Assembly (NCBI RefSeq): GCF_002099195.1 | Contig: NZ_NBYX01000007.1 | Coordinates: 1 to 64,000 of the forward strand | Direction: 5' to 3' | Length of the DNA: 64,000 nt | DNA from: Burkholderia puraquae | Lineage (GTDB): Bacteria; Pseudomonadota; Gammaproteobacteria; Burkholderiales; Burkholderiaceae | Shown: positions 28,799 to 41,657 of the stretch, piece after piece | Layout: each line of letters begins with the position of its first letter | Position numbering within the stretch: position 1 is the stretch's first letter | Notes under the pieces: generated by a model | The model's input: the letters and a program-made list of their open reading frames with translations, nothing else | The model's database searches: none | What the model was told of the DNA's origin: nothing | Program-made: the position numbers and the translations under genes

Positions 28799-28802
<4 letters not shown>
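26595..28802 (-). CDS. glgB: 1,4-alpha-glucan branching enzyme
   Basis: 735 residues, GH13. Makes alpha-1,6 branches in the glucan extended by GlgE. Two N-terminal beta modules ([23 protein letters not shown] and [25 protein letters not shown]) precede the barrel; [19 protein letters not shown] carries the nucleophile (about D415), [15 protein letters not shown] the acid (about E467), and [15 protein letters not shown] the third acid. Full length for the family. Start at 28802 overlaps the treS/mak stop by 4 bp. Confidence 0.97.
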
Positions 28803-32211
<3,409 letters not shown>

Positions 32212-32215
<4 letters not shown>

Positions 32216-35200
32216 CCGTGCCCTCCCGAAGGTGGCCGGGCGTCGCCCGGTTCGCGCGCCGCCACCCGCGCGGCGCCTGGAGACGGCGTGAGCCGCCAGA
32301 TCGCATACGGCCGCACGTGCGGATCGAGCGACACGTACTGGCGATGCCCGCGCCAGGTTTCCGCATGCGTGGCGTCCTGTTCGAGCGCGTCGAGCGGTTC
32401 GCCGTCGACGAGCCCGAAGCCGCGCCACAGCGACGCATCGAGCGTGAAGTTCGCGACCTGCGGATGCCACGGGTCGGTGCTGATCGCGACGACGACCACG
32501 CTGTCGAACGCCGGCGTCGCCTTCACGAACACGAGCACCGTGTCGTTGTCCGTATCGGCGAACGTGATGCCGAGATGCGTCTGCAGCGCCGGGTGGGCGC
32601 GCCGCGCGCGGTTCAGCCGCGCGACCTCGGCGCCGATATGCGCGGCCTTGCTCCAGTCCCGCGCGCGCAGTTCGTACTTCTCCGCGTTCGCGTACTCCTC
32701 GCTGTCGGGCAGCGGGGCCGATTCGCCGAGCTCGAAGCCCGAGTACATGCCCCATGACCCGGCCAGCGTCGCTGCGAGCGCCGCGCGGATCACGAACTGC
32801 GTGCGCGGCGCGTTCTGCAGGTGGCGCGGGTTGATGTCGGGCGTGTTGACGAAGAAGTTCGGCCGGAAGAACTCGCGTGCGGGGCCGGTCGTCAGCTCGG
32901 TCAGGTAGTCGATGAATTCGCGCGTCGACTCGCGCCACGTGAAGTACGTGTACGACTGCGAGAAACCGACCTTCGCGAGCCGGAACATCATGCCCGGCCG
33001 CGTGAACGCTTCGGACAGGAACACGACGTCCGGATGCCGGCCGCGCACGTCGTCGATCATCCACGCCCAGAACGGCAGCGGCTTCGTGTGCGGATTGTCG
33101 ACGCGGAAGATCCGCACGCCCGCATCGACCCAGAACAGCACCGCGTCGCGCAGCGCGAGCCACAGGCCGGGCTGTGCGTCCGGCGCGTAGAAATCGGGGT
33201 TCACGATGTCCTGGTAACGCTTCGGCGGATTCTCCGCGAAGCGCAGCGAGCCGTCGGGCCGCCACGCGAACCAGCCCGGATGCGCGGCGAGCCACGGATG
33301 GTCGGGCGAGCACTGGATCGCGAAATCGAGCGCGATCTCGAGCCCGTGACTGCGCGCGGCATCGACCAGCGCGCGGAACGATTCGAGCGTGCCGAGCTGG
33401 GCATGCACGGCCGTGTGGCCGCCGTCCGGCGCGCCGATTGCGTAAGGGCTGCCGACGTCGTCCGGGCCGGCCTTCAGGCTGTTGTTGCGCCCCTTGCGCG
33501 CGGTCGTGCCGATTGGGTGGATCGGCGGGAAATACAGCACGTCGAAACCCATGTCGCGGATGCGCGGCAGGTGCGCGATCACGTCGTCGAACGTGCCGTG
33601 CCGGTGCGGATCGTCGCTCGCCGAGCGCGGAAACATCTCGTACCAGCTCGAGAAGCGCGCCGCGCGGCGCTCGACGTCCACCGGATAGGTCGTTTCGTCG
33701 TGCGTGACGAACGGCCGGTAGCGCAGCGCCGCGAACGCATCGGCCAGCGGCGCCGCGCCGAGCTGCGCGAGCCGCGCGTCGGCCGGCGCGTCCTTGAATT
33801 CGGCGACGAGCCGTTCCATCTGCGCGAGCGCGCGCGCATCGAGCGGGTCGGCTAGCTTGAGCGCGGTCGCGAGCAGCAGCTGCGCTTCGCGCAGTTCGAG
33901 CGTCACGTCCTGGCCGGCCGCGTGTTTCTTCGCGACATCGTCGACGAGCGACGCCCAGTCGTCGCGCCAGGCGATCACGCGAAATTCATGGCGGCCGAGC
34001 CGGTCGAGCGCGACGCGCGCGTGCCAGCCGTCGTTCGGTTCGGCTTCGAACGGGATTTCGCGCCAGTCGTCGTCGCCGGCGGCGCGCCACTGCAGCGCGG
34101 CCGCGAGATGGGCATGCCCGTCGGTGAAGATCGACGCATGGACGACGAGCGTCTCGCCGATCACACGCTTGACCGCGAAGCGGCCGCCATCGACCGACGG
34201 CTCGACGCGCTCGATCGCGATCCGGTCGCCCGCGAGCGCTGCGGCGAGCGCCCCGCGTTCGCACGCGGCGTCGCGGCGTGTCGTGACGGGTGGCGCCTGC
34301 CACGCATGCAGCAGCGCGTAGGCGCCGGGTTCGAGCGTGAACGGTTCGAGTGCGGACGGCGGGTGGGTTTGCGTGCCGTCGTGCGTGACGACGCGCGTGA
34401 ATCCGCCCGGCACGCCGGGCAGGATCGTCGCGGGCTCGATCGTCACCGCCGTGTCGAGACCGGGATTCAACGCGATCAGCAGCGCCGCTTCGTCGTGTTC
34501 GAGCGACGGCCCCGTGCCGCGCAGCAGCGCGGTCGCCGGTGCGCCAGGCGCGCTCAACTGCGCGATTTCGCCGCGCGCGGCCGCGATGGGCGTGGCGCGG
34601 CGCCATGCATTCGCATCGGCGATCGCGCCCGACAGGTCGAAGCGCGCGCGTTCGAACGCGGCGCGGTAGCGCGCCGCATCGGCGTCGCGTGCCATCAGCG
34701 GCACCGTGACGCCGCGCTCGAAGCCCATCGGCACGAGCCAGCCGGTGCCGACGGCCGCGGCCGTCCACAGTGCGCGGCGATACGCGCGGGCGACGGTGTC
34801 ATCCGGCGCATCGGGCCAGTCGCCGGCGAGGCGCGTGCCGTCGAACGCGTCGGGAAATGCGATCGGCGAACCGATGCGCCGCAGCAGCCGGTGCTCGTCG
34901 ACGAACCACGGTGCGCGCAGATCCCACCAGCGTACCGATGAAAACACCGCGTCGAACCCGGCGCCTTCGAGCTGCGCGAGCGCGTCGCGCGCATGGCCGG
35001 GAACCCCGGCGAGCACGGCGACGTCGGGGCGCGCACGGCGCAGCGCCGCGCGCCAGCCGGGCCACCAGTCGGCCGGCAGATGATGCGGCGCGTCGATCAG
35101 GAAGCCGGCCGCGCCTGCATCGGCGAACGCGGCGAGGTGCTTGCACCACCACGCGGACAGCGCGTCGCGCGCCGCGTCGTCGCCGAGGTTCGCGTGGGCG

Positions 35201-35604
35201 ACATCGCGCGCGTGCGCGGTGCCGCGCGGATCGATCAGCGCGTCGTCGTGCGTGTGCTCGACGTACCAGTCCGGATGCTCGGCGCGCAGCGGATTCTCGC
35301 GCGCGACGCGATCCGGCACGACTTCGAGCAGCAGGCGCAGCCCGTGGCCGAGTGCGAGCTGCGCGAGCCGCGAGAAGGTTTCGAGCGCGCTTGCGCGCGT
35401 CGCGAACGATTGGGCCGGACGCCGGAAATCGGCCACGTGGCGCGGAAAGCCGGCGGCGCTCGCGGCCCAGAAGGCGCCGACGAGCACGTGATCGAAGCCC
35501 ATGCCGGCGACATGCGCGAACGTCTGTGGCCATGCGTCGAGCGGCCCGACGAGGCGGGCGTCGCAGAACTGGATATGCGGAGCGAAGGTCGGCGTGGAGT
35601 CCAT
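32212..35604 (-). CDS. glgE: Maltose-1-phosphate maltosyltransferase (GlgE) with extra N-terminal degenerate GH13 module
   Basis: 1130 residues, much longer than the usual 650-700. The C-terminal 650 residues are a normal GlgE: DUF3416 domain (about 460-570), [11 protein letters not shown]836 nucleophile in [19 protein letters not shown]865 acid in [14 protein letters not shown] and the [13 protein letters not shown] segment. Residues 1-440 look like a second, decayed GH13 barrel: region I is LLLEVVPDR instead of DVVPNH, region II keeps D171 (GFLIDAPHH), but region III (VAVLAGVPG) has no Glu. It extends alpha-1,4-glucan from maltose-1-phosphate. First gene of the operon, behind a sigma-54 promoter; no clear ribosome site precedes the ATG. 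Confidence 0.95.
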
Positions 35605-35647
35605 GGCGCGGGGGCGTGCGGGCGGCGGTCGGTGACGCCGGTTCGCC

Positions 35648-35661
35648 GCAACGCACGTGCC
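35648..35661 (-). promoter_or_regulatory. sigma-54 promoter of the glgE-treS-glgB-glgX-treZ-malQ-treY operon
   Basis: On the minus strand: GGCACG-TGCG-TTGC, an exact core preceded by A. The GC ends 43 nt before the glgE ATG. No competing sigma-70 promoter is obvious in the 144-bp gap. This is the only clear promoter seen for the 18-kb operon. Confidence 0.65.
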
Positions 35662-35748
35662 TGCCGGGTCGTTTCCCGTGCGGCGGGGCCTGCGCGGGAT
35701 GACGGCGGCCGGGGGCTGTCGTTTTTTACACGATCCAGGATCGCGCGG

Positions 35749-36090
35749 TCATCGCGGGCCGATGTCCTGGTTGTCGTCGATGCGCCGCAACAGCGAATCG
35801 CAGCGTTCGCGCAGCGCGTGCAGTTCCGGCGAATCGGCGTCGAGCCGCCCGCGTTTGCCGCTGTCGGGATCGCGGTTCGCGACCGCGATATCGTAGATCC
35901 CTTGCGCGATCGTCGCGGACGCGTCCGCGATCCTGACCCGCGCAAGCCATCCGCATTCGGCGTGATGGCACGCTAGCCACACGCGCTGCGCGTCGACGAG
36001 CTGACCGGTCGTGAGCCATGCGCCGAAGCGCATGCGCGCGACCAGCTGGCGCGTCACGAGATGGGAGAGCAGATTGGCCGTTGGATTCAC
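35749..36090 (-). CDS. Small protein of unknown function (113 aa)
   Basis: MNPTANLLSHLVTRQLVARM..., followed by a Cys/His stretch (WLACHHAECGWLARVRIAD) and a helical, charged C terminus (LHALRERCDSLLRRIDDNQD). It is in the same direction as glgE but separated by the glgE sigma-54 promoter. Its own predicted sigma-54 site (36244-36257) is 153 nt upstream. No family recognised; the CHHAECGW segment might bind metal. Confidence 0.65.
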   Translation of the reverse strand: MNPTANLLSHLVTRQLVARMRFGAWLTTGQLVDAQRVWLACHHAECGWLARVRIADASATIAQGIYDIAVANRDPDSGKRGRLDADSPELHALRERCDSLLRRIDDNQDIGPR

Positions 36091-36243
36091 ACGAAGCTCC
36101 TTGGCGAAGGGTCGGGACCACCGATTCGCGTGCCGGTTCGCGAGTGAGGAACCGGAAGGGCGCCGGGGCGCGGATCGTCGTCCGGTTGCAGGGCGATGAA
36201 CCGCTGGACGGGCACGCGCAGCGGTTCGACCTGCTATCGGCGC

Positions 36244-36257
36244 GCAAGCCGCGTGCC
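36244..36257 (-). promoter_or_regulatory. sigma-54 promoter (-24/-12), minus strand
   Basis: On the minus strand: GGCACG-CGGC-TTGC, exact core. The GC ends 153 nt before the start at 36090. It diverges from the weaker site at 36273. Confidence 0.55.
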
Positions 36258-36272
36258 GGCCGGTTGCCGCCG

Positions 36273-36286
36273 GGCACGGCGCGTGC
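36273..36286 (+). promoter_or_regulatory. sigma-54 promoter candidate (-24/-12)
   Basis: GGCACG-GCGC-GTGC: perfect -24, one mismatch at -12. The GC ends 81 nt before the start at 36368. Third divergent pair of the window, with only 15 bp between the elements. Confidence 0.35.
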
Positions 36287-36367
36287 TCGTCGCGCCGACG
36301 GGGCGCGCGGCGATCAGGCGGCGCGCATTTTTTGCATCCTCATCGCAGATAGGCACTGGAGGCCAGC

Positions 36368-36610
36368 GTGCAAAATCAACAGGACGCACAGGTTCGCGAC
36401 CCGTATCGCGGGCACGAGATACGGGTGTGGGCACGCCGCAGCGACAGCGGCGCGTGGCGCGACGAGGTGCAGGTGTATGTCAGCGGCGAGCGCATCGAGC
36501 TGGCCGTGCCGGCAGCCGACGGCCCCGATTGGCTCACCGAGAACGAGGCGCTCCTCGCGGGCATCGAGCGCGGCCGCTATCTGATCGACAAGCGCATCGA
36601 CGACGATTGA
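36368..36610 (+). CDS. Small DUF6566-type protein (paralogue of 4674-4892)
   Basis: 80 residues starting at the GTG (MQNQQDAQVRDPYRG); GGAGG lies 6 nt upstream. The core HEIRVWARRSDSGAWRDEV and PDWLTENEALLAGIERGRYLIDKR corresponds segment by segment to the 4674 gene product. Soluble, no membrane helix. Function unknown. Followed by a convergent HAD hydrolase gene. Confidence 0.78.
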   Translation: MQNQQDAQVRDPYRGHEIRVWARRSDSGAWRDEVQVYVSGERIELAVPAADGPDWLTENEALLAGIERGRYLIDKRIDDD

Positions 36611-36719
36611 GCCGCTCGCCGGCCGCGTATCGTTATGGCAGGGGCGTGGCCGGTGGTCGTTCGCAGCCTGGCGAAACCGACGGCGATCCACTGAAGGCGC
36701 CGTCGGCAAAGCAGGCGTT

Positions 36720-37394
36720 TCAAGGCCGCGCGGCAATCTCGTCGAGATGCCACAGCAGATCGGCCGGATCGTCGTACACGCGCAGCGCGCCCGCGCGTTC
36801 GAGTTCGTCGCTGCCGTATCCGCCCGACAGCAGCCCGACGCCGAGCGAACGGCAGCGGCTGGCCGCGAGCATGTCCCAGATGCTGTCGCCGACCACGACC
36901 GTGTGTTCGATCGGCACGTTCAGTTGTGCGGCGGCCGTCAGGAACAGGTCGGGGTCCGGCTTCGCGTACTTGACCTGGTCGCGCGTGACGACGACGTGCT
37001 TCGCCGGATCGACGCCGAGCGCCTCGAGATTGATGGCGGCCGTTTCCATCCGCCCGCTGGTCGCGATTGCCCAGCGAATGCCCGCCGCCGACAGCGCGGC
37101 CAGCAGTTCGCGCGCGCCCGGCAGCGGCCGGACCTGCGCGCGCAGCCGCTGGTATGCGGCCGCATGCAGCCGGGCGAGCCGCTCGACGCGCTCGGCGTCG
37201 AGGTCGCCCGATGTCTCGCGCAGCAGCTGATTCAGGAACAGGCCGCCGCTCATGCCGATCTTGCGGTGAATGCGCCACACCGACAGTTCGATGCCTTCGG
37301 CATCGAGCGCTTCCTTCCACGCGAGCACGTGCTGGTACACGCTGTCGACGAGCGTGCCGTCGAGATCGAACAGAAAAGACGTTTCAATACGCAT
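36720..37394 (-). CDS. HAD-superfamily phosphatase (beta-phosphoglucomutase/phosphoglycolate phosphatase type)
   Basis: 224 residues. Motif I FLFDLDGTLVDS with nucleophile D10, cap domain (about 15-90), motif II IATSGRM, motif III K in KYAKPDPDLF and motif IV VVVGDSIWDM. Start at 37394 with a CAGGAG site; a longer frame from 37454 has none. Substrate cannot be read from the sequence; location next to a glucan operon makes a sugar phosphate thinkable, but the family is broad. Confidence 0.88.
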   Translation of the reverse strand: MRIETSFLFDLDGTLVDSVYQHVLAWKEALDAEGIELSVWRIHRKIGMSGGLFLNQLLRETSGDLDAERVERLARLHAAAYQRLRAQVRPLPGARELLAALSAAGIRWAIATSGRMETAAINLEALGVDPAKHVVVTRDQVKYAKPDPDLFLTAAAQLNVPIEHTVVVGDSIWDMLAASRCRSLGVGLLSGGYGSDELERAGALRVYDDPADLLWHLDEIAARP

Positions 37395-37525
37395 GTGAAT
37401 CTCCTGGCTCGATAGGGTTCGAGCGAACGGGTCGAGAGAAGCCGGTCGGCACATTATCGGCGCACGGCCGTGTCATGACCATGTCCCGCGGCCATCTCGC
37501 GCCGCGCCGTGTCAAGCGCCGCTGG

Positions 37526-37531
37526 TACAAT
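37526..37531 (+). promoter_or_regulatory. Extended -10 promoter of sotB
   Basis: TGGTACAAT carries TG one base before the hexamer TACAAT, the extended -10 form. No good -35 at 17 bp. Start of transcription expected near 37538, about 60 nt before the sotB ATG. Confidence 0.4.
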
Positions 37532-37599
37532 CGCGGCGATCGCCGGGCCGGGTTCTCCGCGCCGCGCGCCCCCAAACCCTCGTCTCGTCGATTCCAGGC

Positions 37600-38784
37600 A
37601 TGGCCACACCGGACGCCGTCAGTTCCAAGCACTCGTGGTGGGGCGTACTGGCCCTGGCACTCACCGCCTTCATCTTCAACACCACCGAATTCGTGCCCGT
37701 CGCGCTGCTCAGCGCGATCGGCGACAGCCTGCACATGCAGCCGACCGACGTCGGCCTGATGCTGACGATCTACGCATGGGCGGTGGCCGCCGTGTCGCTG
37801 CCGCTGACGCTGGCCACGCGCCATGTCGAGCGTCGCAAGCTGCTGGTGTGGGCGTTGCTGGTGTTCATCGGCAGTCACGTGGTGACCGGCGTCGCGTGGA
37901 ATTTCGCGGTGCTGATGGTCGGCCGGCTGGGCATTGCGTGCGCGCATGCGGTGTTCTGGTCGATTTCCGTGCCGCTGGCCGTGCGGCTCGCGCCGAGCGA
38001 CCGGAAAAGCCGCGCGCTCAGCCTGCTGGCGATGGGCACGGCGATCGCGATGGTGGCCGGCATTCCGCTCGGGCGCGTGGTCGGCGAGACGTTCGGCTGG
38101 CGGGTCACGTTCCTGATCATCGCCGGTGCGGCGGGCGTCGCGTTGCTGCTGCTGCGCGCGACGTTGCCGGTCCTGCCGAGCCAGGGCGCCGGGTCGCTCA
38201 GCAGCATCGGCGTGTTCCTGCGCAAGCCCGCGCTGGTGGCGCTGTACGCGATCACCGTGCTCGTCGTGTCCGCGCACTTCACGTCGTACACGTACATCGA
38301 GCCGTTCGTCCAGAGCGTCAATCACGCGAGCAGCAGCCGGATCACGTATGTGCTGATCCTGTTCGGCATCGCCGGCATGCCGGCCGCGATCTGCTTCAAC
38401 CGCATCTATCCGCACCGGCCGGACGACTTCCTGCTCGGGTCGATCGTCGCGCTGGCAGGATGCCTGCTGATCCTGTTCCCGTGCGCGCTGAACATCGTCA
38501 CGCTGTCCGTGCATACGCTGGTCTGGGGCGGGGCGATCGTCTGTTTCGGGCTGGCCATGCAGGCATGGGTGCTGAAGCTGGCGCCGGAGGCGACCGACCT
38601 GGCGGTGTCGATCTTCTCCGGGCTGTACAACGTCGGCATCGGCGCCGGTGCGCTGATCGGCAACCATATCGCCAGCGATTTCGGGCTGCCGTGGATCGGC
38701 ACGTTCGGCGGCGTGGTCGGCGCGGTTGCGGTCGGGATCGCGTGGCTCGCGTTGCGGCTGCATGCGAGGCAGGCGGTGGCCTAG
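37600..38784 (+). CDS. sotB: MFS sugar efflux transporter, SotB type
   Basis: 394 residues, twelve membrane segments. Very like E. coli SotB/YdeA throughout: TAFIFNTTEFVPVALLSAIGD, VGLMLTIYAWAVAAVSLP, the cytosolic RHVERRKLL loop, HAVFWSISVPLAVRLAP, GRVVGETFGWRVTF and the C-terminal GLYNVGIGAGALIGN. Exports arabinose-like sugars or IPTG in E. coli; the substrate here is inferred only by similarity. Divergent from the HAD gene. Confidence 0.9.
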   Translation: MATPDAVSSKHSWWGVLALALTAFIFNTTEFVPVALLSAIGDSLHMQPTDVGLMLTIYAWAVAAVSLPLTLATRHVERRKLLVWALLVFIGSHVVTGVAWNFAVLMVGRLGIACAHAVFWSISVPLAVRLAPSDRKSRALSLLAMGTAIAMVAGIPLGRVVGETFGWRVTFLIIAGAAGVALLLLRATLPVLPSQGAGSLSSIGVFLRKPALVALYAITVLVVSAHFTSYTYIEPFVQSVNHASSSRITYVLILFGIAGMPAAICFNRIYPHRPDDFLLGSIVALAGCLLILFPCALNIVTLSVHTLVWGGAIVCFGLAMQAWVLKLAPEATDLAVSIFSGLYNVGIGAGALIGNHIASDFGLPWIGTFGGVVGAVAVGIAWLALRLHARQAVA

Positions 38785-38844
38785 CCGGCGCCGGGTTGCG
38801 GCGTGCGGTGCAGGCGGCCACGGCCCGGCCTCGCGGTTCGCATG

Positions 38845-39621
38845 TCATGCCACCGAGTAACCGCCGTCGGCCACGAGCGCATGCCCCGATACATAGCTGG
38901 AATCGTCCGACGCGAGGAACGCGACGATCGTCGCCATTTCCTCGGCCGAGCCCCAGCGTCCAGCCGGCGTCGATGCGGCAAACGCCTGTTGCGCATCGTC
39001 CGACGGCCAGATGCCGCGGTGATGGAACGGCGTTTCGATCAGCCCGGGGCACAGTGCGTTGACGCGCACGCCGCGCTTGAACCATTCGATCGAAGCGGTC
39101 TTCGTCATCCCGATCACCGCGTGCTTGCTCGCGATGTAGACCGACGCATTTTCAAAGCCGATGAGCCCGCCCATCGACGCGTTGTTGATGATGCTGCCCG
39201 AGCCCTGCCGCAGCATGATTTCAGCGGCGTACTTCATCGAATTGAACACGCCGCGCACATTCGGTTCGAACACCCTGTCGAACCGCTCGGCATCCTGCTC
39301 GAGCAGCGGCGCGAACACGCCTTCCGTGCCGGCATTGTTGAACGCGATGTCGAGGCGTCCGTAGGTCGCTGCCGTGAAATCGAAGAGCTTGCGCAGATCG
39401 TCTTCGTTCGCGACGTCGGCCACGAAAGCCTTTGCTTCGCCGCCGGCGGTCACGATTTCGTCGACCAACTGATCGAGTTCGGTCTTGCGCCGGGCGGAAA
39501 CGACGACCTTCGCGCCGCGACGCGCGAGTTCGATCGCGGATGCGCGGCCAATGCCGGAACTGGCGCCCGTCACCAGTGCGACGCGGCCGTCGAGTTGGGC
39601 CGGTTTCGTGCTTGCGTTCAT
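38845..39621 (-). CDS. Short-chain dehydrogenase/reductase
   Basis: 258 residues. Classical SDR: NAD(P)-binding TGASSGIGRASAIEL with the basic R/K after strand 2 (VVVSARRKTELD) suggesting NADP, NNAG at about 92, catalytic Ser in NASMGGL and YIASK as Y-x-x-x-K, and the C-terminal SYVSGHALVADGG. Start at 39621 with CAGGAG; the 299-residue frame has an unlikely leader. Divergent from a LysR regulator with an inverted repeat between them, so probably its target. Substrate unknown. Confidence 0.9.
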   Translation of the reverse strand: MNASTKPAQLDGRVALVTGASSGIGRASAIELARRGAKVVVSARRKTELDQLVDEIVTAGGEAKAFVADVANEDDLRKLFDFTAATYGRLDIAFNNAGTEGVFAPLLEQDAERFDRVFEPNVRGVFNSMKYAAEIMLRQGSGSIINNASMGGLIGFENASVYIASKHAVIGMTKTASIEWFKRGVRVNALCPGLIETPFHHRGIWPSDDAQQAFAASTPAGRWGSAEEMATIVAFLASDDSSYVSGHALVADGGYSVA

Positions 39622-39748
39622 GATGAAATTCTCCTGAGTGATGGATGAAAGCGGCGCATGTGGCTGAGTCGAATCGGTTGCGATGCACGCTTGATGTGCA
39701 TTGTGGTCGCTCGCCCGTCGTAAAAAAATGGAACAATGGCGCATTCAG

Positions 39749-39767
39749 AATTCCCATCCCGGGAATT
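39749..39767. promoter_or_regulatory. Inverted repeat, likely LysR operator
   Basis: AATTCCC-ATCCC-GGGAATT: 7-bp perfect arms, 5-bp spacer, containing a T-N11-A motif. It sits 37 bp before the LysR start and 128 bp before the divergent SDR start. Confidence 0.55.
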
Positions 39768-39803
39768 AAGATCGTTATCTCAAGCGCGTCGGAAGGGGGC
39801 GCC

Positions 39804-40724
39804 ATGCTCAACCGGCTCGACATCCTGAAGATCTTTTCCGCGGCCGCCGCGGCGCCCACGTTCCGCGAGGCGGCCGCGCGTCTGGGCGTGTCGCCGCAGG
39901 TCGTGACGCGCGCGGTGCGCGAACTGGAGGAGATGCTGGGCGAAACGCTGTTCCACCGCACGACCCGGAGTATCCGGATCACCGCGTTCGGGCAGGCGTT
40001 CGCGCGTGACGCGCAGACGGCGCTGGCTGCGGTCGACGGGCTGTTCGGGCCCGCGACCGGCCAGGCCGACGAGCCGGTGGGCGTCGTCAGGATCACGGCG
40101 CCGTCGGGCATGGGCCGTCATTACGTCCAGCCGATCCTGAGCGACCTGATGCAGCGGTATCCGGGGCTCGTGCCCGACCTGAGGCTGTCGGACGTGCCTT
40201 CGCCGGTGGTCGACGAACAGATCGACATTGGCGTGCGCGTCGGGGCGATCGGCGACAACCGCTTCGTCGCGCGCATGGTCGGGCCGTTGCCGATGTGGAT
40301 CGTCGGCGCGCCGTCGCTGGTCAAGCGGCTGGGTGAGCCCAGGAATCGCAAGGAACTCGAAGCGATGCCGGTGACCTGCCTGATCGATCGCGCGAGCGGG
40401 CGGGCGTGGCCGTGGATGTTTCGGGGGGAACACCAGTTCGTCCCGTCGTCGCCGGCGTATCTGACCGACGATACCGAGGTGGAGATCGAGGCCGTATGTG
40501 CGGGGGTGGGGCTGGGCCAGTGCTCGGAGTATCTCGTCCGGCCGTACCTCGACAAGGGGCGCCTCGTGCGGCTGCTGCCCGGCCTCGACCCCGAGCCGTG
40601 GAAGCTGCACGTCTATCGGCCGCGGCGCGGCCCGATGCCCCGGCGCATCAGGGTCGTGTACGACGCGCTGGTGGCGAAGCTGGGGGTGGCGACCTGGCGA
40701 GGGGAGTCGCGGCGGCCCGAGTGA
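39804..40724 (+). CDS. LysR-family transcriptional regulator
   Basis: 306 residues. N-terminal winged helix-turn-helix (ILKIFSAAAAAPTFREAAARLGVSPQVVTRAVRELEEMLG), then the LysR substrate-binding domain (VRITAPSGMGRHYVQPIL ... PDLRLSDVPSPVVDEQIDIGVRVG). Start at 39804 behind a GAAGGGGG site; a frame from 39645 would run through the operator. It probably controls the divergent SDR and itself. Confidence 0.9.
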   Translation: MLNRLDILKIFSAAAAAPTFREAAARLGVSPQVVTRAVRELEEMLGETLFHRTTRSIRITAFGQAFARDAQTALAAVDGLFGPATGQADEPVGVVRITAPSGMGRHYVQPILSDLMQRYPGLVPDLRLSDVPSPVVDEQIDIGVRVGAIGDNRFVARMVGPLPMWIVGAPSLVKRLGEPRNRKELEAMPVTCLIDRASGRAWPWMFRGEHQFVPSSPAYLTDDTEVEIEAVCAGVGLGQCSEYLVRPYLDKGRLVRLLPGLDPEPWKLHVYRPRRGPMPRRIRVVYDALVAKLGVATWRGESRRPE

Positions 40725-40841
40725 CGGCGCCGCTATCGCGCAGGCGCTCGACAGGCCGGTGCGCGCCGTTTATCGTGCATGCGGCGCTGTCCGTTGTCCG
40801 CTGCCGCGCGTCGAGCGGCTTTTGCCGAGGGTCCGTCCGTC

Positions 40842-41555
40842 ATGAACCTGTCCGTGTCCGATATCACGCCGGAGGAACTCCGGCTGTTCGGCGACATCGT
40901 CGCCCGCCTGGAAGCACTGGGGCCGGTCGTCGACGTGAGGACGGTCGTGTTGCCGGCAATCACGCAGCTGCTTCGCGCGGATTTCGCCGCATCGTTCGAT
41001 TGCGACGAACAAACCGGCCTGTGGCGCAACGGGTTCGCGTACAACGTCGATCCATTGCAGATCGCACGTTACGAAGCGTGGTTCCAGCATATCGATCCGG
41101 TCACGGCGCAACTGCGCGCGCGCCGCGTGGCGACCTGCGTCGACGAGGTGGTAAGCCGGCCCGCGCTGGAGCGGACCGAGTTCTACAACGATTTCCTGCG
41201 CCGCGACGGCATGCACCACGGCATCAACGTCTACGCGTTCGACGGCGCGACCCACGTCGGCGACCTGCGCATCTGGCGGGCGCAAGGGCGGCCCGATTTC
41301 ACCGAGCGCGACAAGCTGCTGCTGAACGGCATCGAGCCGTTTTTCCGGCGTGCGCTGCTGCGGCGGCGCCATGCGTGCGCGGGGCTGACCGCGCGCGAGA
41401 GCGACGTCGCGCGGCTCGTCGCCGCCGGTTACACCGACAAGGACGTCGCGCGCACGCTCGGCATCGGGCTGTCGACGGTCCGCACGCATCTGCGGCGCGT
41501 GATGGCGAAGAAGGGCGTCGCCAACCGCGCGAGCCTGGCGGCCGCGCTGGCGTGA
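40842..41555 (+). CDS. LuxR-family transcriptional regulator
   Basis: 237 residues. C-terminal LuxR/FixJ helix-turn-helix: LTARESDVARLVAAGYTDKDVARTLGIGLSTVRTHLRRVMAKKGV. The N-terminal 170 residues are a globular sensor region that does not show the conserved Trp/Tyr/Asp set of acyl-homoserine-lactone binding domains, and no luxI-like synthase is in the window. Starts with a GAGGG site. An amidase gene follows 102 bp downstream in the same direction and may be its target. Confidence 0.85.
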   Translation: MNLSVSDITPEELRLFGDIVARLEALGPVVDVRTVVLPAITQLLRADFAASFDCDEQTGLWRNGFAYNVDPLQIARYEAWFQHIDPVTAQLRARRVATCVDEVVSRPALERTEFYNDFLRRDGMHHGINVYAFDGATHVGDLRIWRAQGRPDFTERDKLLLNGIEPFFRRALLRRRHACAGLTARESDVARLVAAGYTDKDVARTLGIGLSTVRTHLRRVMAKKGVANRASLAAALA

Positions 41556-41657
41556 CCGGCTGCGCGGCCGTCGGCCGGGGTCATCCATTGTGATGATGGG
41601 CGTCAAAATCGGCGTGCCCTACCTTGTGACGATCCCCCGTGACGAGGAACGACGACG

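Noticed and set aside
39804-40724. LysR at 39804 as the regulator of the cat-ben operon
   Set aside because: It is divergent from and shares an operator with the SDR gene, is separated from catB by two unrelated genes, and its operator (AATTCCC arms) does not resemble the ATAC-N7-GTAT box.
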